Source of the DNA: Desulfobacterales bacterium
GTDB lineage: Bacteria > Desulfobacterota > DSM-4660 > Desulfatiglandales > Desulfatiglandaceae
Direction: 5' to 3'
Assembly: GCA_022013615.1 (NCBI GenBank)
Contig: JAKLQB010000357.1
Location: forward strand, 1 to 7,390
Length of the DNA stretch: 7,390 nt
The position numbers were made by a program, and so were the translations under genes. Below the pieces are notes generated by a model that worked only from the letters and a program-made list of their open reading frames with translations, did no database searches and was not told the DNA's origin. This document shows, piece by piece, positions 1-5,459 of this stretch; the first letter of the stretch is position 1; every line of letters starts with the position of its first letter.

Positions 1-181
1 TAGGGCTTTGAGTAGCATTTAAGTACTGGCTGAGTTGGAATAGATTAGATTGTCATAAGAAGTATTTAAACGGGGTGCATGAGATTGAAAAAAAATTACA
101 GGTGGAATTTGGCTGGAAATTTGACGAAATTATGGGTTGAAATCAAAAATCGTGGGCCTGCCCCGTAGCTCCCGCAGATGG

Positions 182-202
182 TACCGGGGTTGAAAACCGG
201 TA
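182..202. repeat. GC-rich hairpin, possible RNA or operator element
   Basis: TACCGG at 182-187 is the exact reverse complement of CCGGTA at 197-202. An alternative fold pairs TACC and GGTT with AACC and GGTA around a GAA loop, leaving GG (186-187) bulged; that gives an 8-bp stem. CCCCG at 161-165 could compete by pairing with CGGGG at 185-189. No T-run follows, so it does not look like an intrinsic terminator. The element stands out because the sequence around it is AT-rich. Its function is unknown. Confidence 0.4.
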
Positions 203-382
203 GGATTTCAGGAAGTTTGGCTTATTAAATTACCTCATATATGGCTGAACCCAATTACTATATCCGGATTTCTCAACTATAAACAGATTTAATATCACAA
301 TCATATGAGGGAGCTAGGGATATCATTCTGTGTGCGAATGTTCACAGCAGTTCGACCATGCATAGTTCGGTGGTCAGTTGTT

Positions 383-461
383 GCGGTTGAATGGGAACAG
401 TTATCGGAAAATCAGTGCCTAATCCGTCAATTATGCCTGATAACAGATCCCATTCAACCGC
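383..461. repeat. long imperfect inverted repeat, 25-base arms
   Basis: GCGGTTGAATGGGA (383-396) is matched perfectly by its reverse complement at 448-461. Pairing continues inward through GTTATC (400-405) and GATAAC (439-444), with mismatches at 397/447 and 399/445 and a G-T pair at 406/438. The arms are therefore about 383-407 and 437-461, around a 29-base loop. This is much longer than expected by chance in a window of this size. No T-run follows. It could be a transcribed hairpin, a protein-binding site or a small mobile-element remnant; nothing in the sequence decides between these. Confidence 0.65.
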
Positions 462-605
462 TTATGAAAAGAATATTTACCTGCGCTGTCATTCCATAAG
501 ATACAAATCAAAAAATGCAGTCATTTCAGGCTGTAAAAGCGTTGAGTGATTCGGATAGACCCGTTTTTTCTGGTCTCTCGTCGCTGAGGATTATTGGTTA
601 TGCTG

Positions 606-611
606 TATAAT
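606..611 (+). promoter_or_regulatory. candidate sigma-70 -10 box for the glycosyltransferase operon
   Basis: TATAAT is a perfect -10 hexamer, placed so that transcription would begin near 618, about 60 bases before the ATG at 679. No good -35 is found at the usual 16-18 base spacing (candidates CTGAGG, GCTGAG and CGCTGA are poor). The TG before the box is one base out of register for an extended -10. If real, the promoter is weak or needs an activator. Confidence 0.35.
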
Positions 612-678
612 ATGTTTTGCGAGATGCGGTTCAAGAGGTTCGGTTGGCAACAATGATTGATCCATAGACGGTATAACT

Positions 679-1821
679 ATGCCTATTTTAGAAATAATGT
701 TCTGGACTGCCTTCGGATTAACTGCATATACCCTTGCCATATATCCGTTCTTCGCACTGGTTTTGGCCACGATTGTACGCCGAAAGGTTGACAAGAAGCC
801 AATTACGCCGCACGTCAGTTTCATCATCGCCGCATACAATGAAGAGCGCGTGATAGCTGACAAGATCTTGAAAACGTTGGCAATGGACTATCCGATGGAT
901 AAGCTGGAGATCATCGTCGCCTCCGATGGCTCTATGGACCGGACGGATGAAATCGTCAATTCCTTTGCCGCGCGGGGAGTCAAGCTCAACCGTGTCGAGG
1001 GGCGGAAGGGCAAGACAAATGCGCTGAACGAAACAGTGAAGGTTGCAACTGGTGATATTGTGGTTTTTTCCGATGCTACAGGCATCTACAATCGCGAAGC
1101 GGTTCGAGAACTCGCCGCCAATTTCAACGATCCAACAGTTGGATGTGTGACGGGTCGCGTTGCTTATAGTTACGGCAAAGATGCAAACTCCAAGGGTTTC
1201 AAGGTTTACCAGCGGTTCGCTGTCAGGATCCGACGTGCTGAAACGTATTTCGGTTCTCAGACGTCAGTCAGTGGGTCGATTCATGCAGTCCGACGCGATC
1301 TTTTCAGACCCGCGATTCCTGAACACACTTCTGACGTTATTGATGCCGTCCACACCGTCATTCAAGGATACCGGGTCGTGTACGAAAACGAGGCTGTTGC
1401 GCTGGAGGAATCACGGGCCAGTGCAAAAGACGAATTTCGGTGTCGCGTGAGAATCGGCATACGTGCCCTGACCATGATTCCCTACATTCTCAGCCAACTC
1501 TTCGGCAGCAGGAAAATCGGCTATGCTTTCCAAATGATCAGCCACAAAGTGTTACGCTGGTGGTTATGGTGCTGGCTACTCATTGCACTTGTGACGAATG
1601 CAGTACTTGCATCGTATTCCCTGGTGTTCACGGTTTTAGGTACCGCACAGGCTATTTTCTACGGAATGGGGATATTGGGATTGGTTTTGGGCAAGTGGAA
1701 GGTAAAACTTCCACTTCTGTCCTCACTTGCATTCTTCCTCCTGGCCAACGCTGCAATGTGCGTCGCCACGTTTAAATACTTCACAGGCAAACGAATGGCT
1801 ACATGGGAACCGGTTCGTTAG
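679..1821 (+). CDS. membrane-anchored family 2 glycosyltransferase
   Basis: This 380-residue protein is an inverting GT-A glycosyltransferase that should add a sugar from a nucleotide-sugar donor on the cytoplasmic face of the inner membrane. An N-terminal membrane segment spans about residues 8-33. The GT2 core begins with FIIAAYNEE (48-56), continues with IVASDGS (79-85) and has a DxD-like SDA (131-133). The acidic acceptor-site region SDVIDA is at 218-223. RVRIGIRAL (256-264) resembles the loop before the C-terminal membrane helices in processive synthases. About three or four hydrophobic helices follow between 265 and 368, and a basic tail ends the protein. This shape matches polysaccharide-chain or lipid-linked-sugar GT2 enzymes. 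The ATG at 679 keeps the N-terminal helix intact, although its ribosome binding site is weak; ATG 697 would trim that helix. Donor and acceptor cannot be read from the sequence. It lies 84 bases before deacetylase A and is probably cotranscribed with it. Confidence 0.9.
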   Translation: MPILEIMFWTAFGLTAYTLAIYPFFALVLATIVRRKVDKKPITPHVSFIIAAYNEERVIADKILKTLAMDYPMDKLEIIVASDGSMDRTDEIVNSFAARGVKLNRVEGRKGKTNALNETVKVATGDIVVFSDATGIYNREAVRELAANFNDPTVGCVTGRVAYSYGKDANSKGFKVYQRFAVRIRRAETYFGSQTSVSGSIHAVRRDLFRPAIPEHTSDVIDAVHTVIQGYRVVYENEAVALEESRASAKDEFRCRVRIGIRALTMIPYILSQLFGSRKIGYAFQMISHKVLRWWLWCWLLIALVTNAVLASYSLVFTVLGTAQAIFYGMGILGLVLGKWKVKLPLLSSLAFFLLANAAMCVATFKYFTGKRMATWEPVR

Positions 1822-1853
1822 CAGAGTCCGATGTGAGTCCATGTATCCGCCCC

Positions 1854-1868
1854 TTGGCAACGTGCCAA
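1854..1868. repeat. short palindrome between glycosyltransferase and deacetylase A
   Basis: TTGGCA and TGCCAA form a perfect 6-bp inverted repeat around ACG, ending 37 bases before the ATG at 1906. It could be a small operator or an mRNA stem within the operon. No T-run follows, so it is not a standard terminator. A 6-bp stem can arise by chance. Confidence 0.25.
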
Positions 1869-1905
1869 ACTTATGTAAATATCAGCCAGAAAGCGAGCTG
1901 TCTTA

Positions 1906-2940
1906 ATGATAGTATTTGGCGTCATCATTTTTTGGATACTTCCCATCATCGTGATGCTGGGGATTTTGCACATTATCTATTTGGAGTATCGTCAGGACCG
2001 AATCCCCATCTTACTGTACCACCGTTTGATCTCTCGGGACGCAGTTGAGCGGGATGAGATTCGCGACGATGAAATGATTTTCGTAAGTTATGATGTTTCC
2101 TTTGCTGAACAAATGGCGTATTTGCACAAAGCCGGCTATGCAACACTTGATTTTGACGATTATCTCGCGATCAGAGACGGCAAAATGCCCCGGCCGAAAA
2201 AGCCTGTCATAATCACGTTTGATGACGGATATTTGAGTACCTATACAATGGCTTTTCCGGAGCTGAAGAAATACGGGCAAAAGGCCACGATCTTTGTGGT
2301 TCTACAACCCAATGATTATAGCCTTCAGTGCGTAGAGGGTGTAGATTCATTTCTTACTCATGCTCAGATACGTGAAATGGCGGACCACAATATCTCGATT
2401 CAGTCGCATACGTTGACACATTGTGTTTTGTCTGCGTTGGACGAGGACGACGCCCTCTATGAATTGACGGAATCCCGACGACAGATCTCAGAAATCACTG
2501 GACGTTCCGTTGACCATATCGCGATTCCACGGGCCGGATATAGCCGAAAAACGCGAGAACTGGTCAAGAAGGCAGGCTATAAGTCCGTATGCTGCAACAA
2601 CAAAGGAACAGCCAATAACCTTTCAGATCTGCTGGCACTGCCAAGAATAGTCGTCGAGCGTGACATGAATGTAACCGACTTTGATCGATGTCTGACCCCA
2701 AGATCATCTGTGATGCTGCGCATCATCGGAAACATTAAGCGGATCCCAGAGCGAATCGGTGGTCCTCAATTAGCCAAGAAAGTCCGGGATCTCCTTTATT
2801 CGGGAGCATTGCGCTCCCTGTTTGAAACGCGAAGTATGAAAATGATGGTTACGGCATTCTCAATGCTTTACGTGATCGGCAGCGTTCTATTTACGGGGTA
2901 CTTGGTGGCACGGTGGGTGTCTTCCGGGGGAACGCCATGA
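1906..2940 (+). CDS. membrane-anchored NodB-type polysaccharide deacetylase (A)
   Basis: This 344-residue carbohydrate esterase family 4 protein is expected to remove N- or O-acetyl groups from a glycan with a bound metal. The catalytic domain starts with IPILLYHRL (33-41) and has motif 1 TFDDG (104-108; metal-binding and base aspartates). Motif 2 is SHTLTH (167-172, two metal histidines). AIPRAGYS (206-213) stands where related enzymes have AYPxGxY, and LPRIVVER (245-252) closes the domain. Hydrophobic segments lie at both ends, about residues 3-25 and 313-335. Basic residues flank the catalytic side of both segments, so by the positive-inside rule the domain may face the cytoplasm, unlike secreted PgaB/IcaB enzymes. 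The start has a weak GCGAG 8 bases upstream, and the ATG keeps the first helix. Its stop overlaps the start of deacetylase B, a diverged paralogue. The substrate is not known. Confidence 0.88.
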   Translation: MIVFGVIIFWILPIIVMLGILHIIYLEYRQDRIPILLYHRLISRDAVERDEIRDDEMIFVSYDVSFAEQMAYLHKAGYATLDFDDYLAIRDGKMPRPKKPVIITFDDGYLSTYTMAFPELKKYGQKATIFVVLQPNDYSLQCVEGVDSFLTHAQIREMADHNISIQSHTLTHCVLSALDEDDALYELTESRRQISEITGRSVDHIAIPRAGYSRKTRELVKKAGYKSVCCNNKGTANNLSDLLALPRIVVERDMNVTDFDRCLTPRSSVMLRIIGNIKRIPERIGGPQLAKKVRDLLYSGALRSLFETRSMKMMVTAFSMLYVIGSVLFTGYLVARWVSSGGTP

Positions 2941-3839
2941 TCTGCTTGATGTATCATCGGCTGGACCTCCGGGAGAATTACGAGCGTATCAGCGGGACAG
3001 AGCATATTTTCACTTTGCCGGTTGACGAATTCAAGCGTCAGATCGCGTATCTTAAGGATGCCGGTTATACATTTGTCACGCCGGACCAGGTCAGACGCTA
3101 TTTGAACGGCGATTTGGTGTTGCAGGAACCATCTGTACTGATCACCTTCGATGACGGATGCCTGAGCGTTAAGCAGTACACATTGCCAATTCTGGAAAAA
3201 TATGAGGCCTGTGCAACAGTGTTCGTTACGACTGACCCGAACAGCCACATCTTTAATCTACGGGATCAGCCGCAGCGTCGTCTCACCGACGAGGAGCTTC
3301 GCGCCATTGACGGGGATATTATAAATGTTGAGTCACATGCAGTCTCTCATCGCCCTCTTACGGCATTGTCCGCAGACGAAATTCACTTTGAACTTGCAGA
3401 GTCCAAGAAGGAGTTGGAACGGATAATTTCGCGGGAAGTGTCTTATCTCGCCATACCGGGGAACTGGTATAGCAGTGAGGTAATGCGTATTGCACGCGAA
3501 TTAGGCTACAAAGCAGTGTGGTGTTCCAATCCCGGGATGATTACGGCGAACGCCAATCCGTTCGGCCTGCCGCGCCTTAACGTAGAAGGGTGTCTGACCC
3601 TACCACAATTCACGTTTTCGATTAGCTCGCTCGGTGTCGCACAACGGAAGGCAGTCTCAGCGGTTAAGCGTCTGCCGGGTTTCATGCTCGGCCCAAGGTA
3701 TTGGCTGCCTGCAAGAAGATTTCTATTAAACTGGATACCAGGCCAATACATCTCTCGACAAAGGATAATCAAGGCGTGTATCGCGTTGGCGTCTCTCATC
3801 GTTCTATTGATAACCAGCTGGTATTTCCTTTATTCTTAA
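2937..3839 (+). CDS. tail-anchored NodB-type polysaccharide deacetylase (B)
   Basis: This second CE4 deacetylase has 300 residues from the ATG at 2937. That start overlaps the previous stop as ATGA and has a G-run at 2926-2930 as a possible ribosome binding site, so translation is probably coupled to gene A. A GTG at 2913 would add eight residues, but the family start LMYHRLD favours 2937. Motif 1 is TFDDG (70-74), motif 2 SHAVSH (133-138), motif 3-like LAIPGNWYS (171-179) and the closing motif LPRLNVEG (211-218). Unlike A it has no N-terminal helix; one C-terminal hydrophobic helix (about 277-297) follows a basic stretch RQRIIK. That suggests a tail anchor with the enzyme in the cytoplasm. 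A and B align along their whole length and keep the same catalytic residues, so this is an old tandem duplication with both copies under selection. Confidence 0.88.
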   Translation: MICLMYHRLDLRENYERISGTEHIFTLPVDEFKRQIAYLKDAGYTFVTPDQVRRYLNGDLVLQEPSVLITFDDGCLSVKQYTLPILEKYEACATVFVTTDPNSHIFNLRDQPQRRLTDEELRAIDGDIINVESHAVSHRPLTALSADEIHFELAESKKELERIISREVSYLAIPGNWYSSEVMRIARELGYKAVWCSNPGMITANANPFGLPRLNVEGCLTLPQFTFSISSLGVAQRKAVSAVKRLPGFMLGPRYWLPARRFLLNWIPGQYISRQRIIKACIALASLIVLLITSWYFLYS

Positions 3840-3899
3840 TCGTTTCAAAACACCCAAACTGAGTTCCTTTTCCAACAGTCCTGGAAGAATAGCGTACCG

Positions 3900-4040
3900 A
3901 TGTCTTTGAATGAAACTGTTGGAAAGGTATATCGCATCTCCTTGGCGGAAAAATACGACTAGAGGGGGGCCTATTTGGGTAAATAGCCAGACCGCTCCAC
4001 CACGTTGATGCTGGAAACGGAGTATATAAGCTGATACTAT
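3900..4040 (+). pseudogene. decayed 5' copy of the neighbouring sulfotransferase gene
   Basis: The 60 bases from the ATG at 3900 match the 60 bases from the ATG at 4160 at 50 positions. Four of the ten differences are silent third-base changes and the rest are mostly conservative (V/L, K/R, D/E), so the two copies diverged while coding. The reading MSLNETVGKVYRIS stops at codon 21, where TGG in the intact copy is TAG. Weaker similarity continues at almost the same spacing: CGTTG..CTGG and TATATA at 4003-4030 match 4262-4286, with a second TGG to TGA change and small indels. After about 4040 the relation is lost. No P-loop or other catalytic part remains. The gap 3840-4159 therefore holds the remnant of a tandem sulfotransferase paralogue, plus about 120 bases in which I see nothing. 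Confidence 0.7.
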
Positions 4041-4144
4041 CCTTCCACTTTGGGTCGTTCCGGCTATTGCGTGGGATGATGGAGTCCAGTACTATCCGAC
4101 TGCGTAGGTAACTAAAATACTGTTTGTAATTCCTCAATTTTATA

Positions 4145-4150
4145 GAAAGG
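4145..4150 (+). promoter_or_regulatory. ribosome binding site choosing the start at 4160
   Basis: GAAAGG sits 9 bases before the ATG at 4160. A TTG at 4154 would also open the frame but lies only 3 bases from this site. The decayed copy upstream also begins with ATG followed by the same MSLNET residues, which supports 4160 as the true start. Confidence 0.6.
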
Positions 4151-4159
4151 AATTTGCCG

Positions 4160-5207
4160 ATGTCTTTAAATGAGACTCTTGGAAGGCTATATCGTATCTC
4201 CTTAGCGAAAACATACGAGTGGCGGCGGAAGCCTTCCGGGAGAACAATAACCACCCCGATTCGTTGGACCTGGGATGGATTATATAGGATAATATTGGGC
4301 CTAAAGAGAGGATCTTTCAGCGCTTCGGACACGATCTTAATCAGCGGTGCTCGAAGGTCCGGAACCACGTGGCTCTCAGAACTGCTTTGCGCTTCACAAG
4401 ATTATTGTGTGGTCTTTGAACCGATTGTTTTGTGGCGGAAATATGGCGTTGTCCCCCGGGGCGGATGCGCGGATTATATAAGTCCTGAATCAGATTGGCC
4501 TATGGGAAAGGAGCTTTTCGGTAAGCTCTTCGAGGGAAGATCTGTGCATCCGCACGCCTTCGGTCAAAACTCGCTGATGGATTTAATACGCTGCACTTCC
4601 CTGGTAATTAAGAGCGTAAATACTAATAAACTCATGCCATGGCTTTCAGCTAATTTTAAACTTCGGGGAATGATTCTTATCTTCCGGCATCCATGCGCCG
4701 TTGTTGCATCATTGAAAAAGCACTTGCCAAAACCACTCCAGCAAGTCTCGATTACACATCAACGCTACGTGGAGCAAAACCTCCCGCACCTGTCCGGTTA
4801 CATCACGGGTTTGAAGACTCAGGAAGAAATACATGCTGCGGGATGGTGCGGGATGGTGTTGTGACTATCACGCTCCTCTCAAACATCGCCGGAACAATTC
4901 CTGGATTCAGGTTTCGTATGAAAAACTTGTGCTCGAGGGAGAGAACGAGGTGAAACGAATTTGCTCAGGCCTTAATTTTTCTAAAATTGATGAATCTCTT
5001 AACCACCTCGCCGTCAGAAGTCTGACAACTCGTAACTGGTCTGCGAATCATTCCCAAGCATCAGCGGAAGAACGGTTGGGCAATTGGAGGAACACGTTAG
5101 ACAAGGAGGAGGCAAAACGTGTATTGTCCGTTGTCGATGCCTTTGGCATCCTGGGTTACACTGATGATATTATCCCTGATTTTGATAAAATTGGAGTCGC
5201 AACTTAG
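4160..5207 (+). pseudogene. sulfotransferase, frameshifted by a 10-bp tandem duplication
   Basis: The family transfers a sulfuryl group from PAPS to a hydroxyl or amine, here probably on a polysaccharide or its precursor. As written the frame ends at 4864 (234 residues), and the rest of the protein lies one frame over, to 5207. Deleting one 10-bp unit at 4838-4857 joins them into 345 residues, a normal length. The first part carries the 5'-phosphosulfate loop SGARRSGTTWL (62-72), FEPI (86-89) and the 3'-phosphate motif FRHPCAVVAS (175-184). The downstream part, with VSYEKL and the C-terminal helices, continues the fold smoothly through the repaired junction GWCCDYH. Both halves keep gene-like codon patterns, so the break is recent, reversible or an assembly error. 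As read, the protein would lack its C-terminal third and probably be inactive. A decayed paralogue of its 5' end precedes it. Confidence 0.85.
4837..4858. repeat. 10-bp tandem duplication inside the sulfotransferase gene
   Basis: GCGGGATGGT occurs at 4838-4847 and again at 4848-4857; one extra matching base on each side gives a period-10 run of 22 bases. Since 10 is not a multiple of 3, the second copy shifts the frame and leads to a stop at 4862-4864. One unit, or four, would keep the downstream frame open. Confidence 0.95.
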
Positions 5208-5459
5208 CGATTGGGTTCTTGCCTCGCGTTTAGGTTTGTTCGCAAAAACTTTTTATTTTAATATCGGTTATGGGAGCAATTGGGCATCCCGTTTTTTGAT
5301 GGCTATTTCTTTCGGACTATCAAACAGACGCCTTTTCCTATTTAAAAATAAATTTCTAATTGGTATGTCCACTTCATAGATGTCCTTGAAAAGCGGTTGA
5401 CTTTTGAATCTATTTCATAAATCTATTTCATAGAATACTTTTGCGAGGTTTATATCAAA
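5208..5459. other. AT-rich spacer, possible gene remnant
   Basis: No gene with a start and ribosome binding site is found in these 252 bases. One frame stays open from inside the preceding gene to 5379 and would encode a hydrophobic, aromatic-rich stretch (SRLGLFAKTFYFNIGYG), but it has no start of its own and I recognise no family. At 5380 a micro-frame begins ATGTCCTTGAA, resembling the sulfotransferase start at 3900 in 10 of 11 bases, and stops after six codons. TTGACT at 5397-5402 is -35-like. A 13-bp tandem repeat follows. The stretch may be a breakpoint between the two halves of the locus. Confidence 0.4.
5407..5432. repeat. 13-bp tandem repeat before the ATP-grasp gene
   Basis: AATCTATTTCATA occurs at 5407-5419 and again, exactly, at 5420-5432. 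It lies between a TTGACT (5397-5402) and a TAGAAT (5431-5436). With both copies these two boxes are 28 bases apart, with one copy 15; neither is the ideal 17. It may alter promoter spacing or simply mark a slippage event. Confidence 0.85.

Larger units (their letters stand above)
1..678. other. upstream region without a convincing gene
   Basis: I find no open frame here with both a plausible ribosome binding site and a recognisable product. A 29-codon frame (79-168) and a 64-codon frame (305-499) exist but look like chance. The left part is AT-rich and interrupted by a GC-rich island at about 151-205 that can form a hairpin. The middle holds a long inverted repeat (383-461). A TATAAT box lies near the right end. 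An 8-bp inverted pair, CCTCATAT at 233-240 and ATATGAGG at 303-310, is also present but its arms are 62 bases apart. The simplest reading is the intergenic, regulatory region in front of the polysaccharide genes. No end of an upstream gene is visible. Confidence 0.6.

Noticed and set aside
79..168. A 29-codon frame beginning MRLKKNYRWN
   Set aside because: The only purine-rich stretch is 3 bases from the ATG, too close for a good ribosome binding site, and nothing in the product is recognisable.
151..205. Cyclic-di-GMP (GEMM) riboswitch
   Set aside because: The string GGTACCGGGGTT looks a little like the 3' part of that riboswitch, but the conserved core with GACGCAAAGCC is absent and the region is nearly 500 bases from the first gene.
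305..499. A 64-codon frame in the upstream region
   Set aside because: There is no ribosome binding site, no recognisable product, and it contains the long inverted repeat, which explains its unusual sequence better.
642..660. Sigma-54 promoter TTGGCAACAATGATTGA
   Set aside because: TGGCA is present but the spacing to the second box is one base too long and the GC of the -12 element is missing.
591..863. A 90-codon minus-strand frame over the start of the glycosyltransferase
   Set aside because: It is antisense to the well-supported GT2 gene and shows no domain or ribosome binding site.
3796..4368. A 190-codon open frame on the minus strand across the sulfotransferase remnant
   Set aside because: It runs antisense to the end of deacetylase B, the decayed copy and the start of the sulfotransferase. 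It has no recognisable domain and owes its repeated-looking segments to the duplicated sense sequence.
4837..4864. Programmed ribosomal frameshift in the sulfotransferase
   Set aside because: No slippery heptamer or downstream stem is evident, and the exact 10-bp duplication explains the frame change completely.
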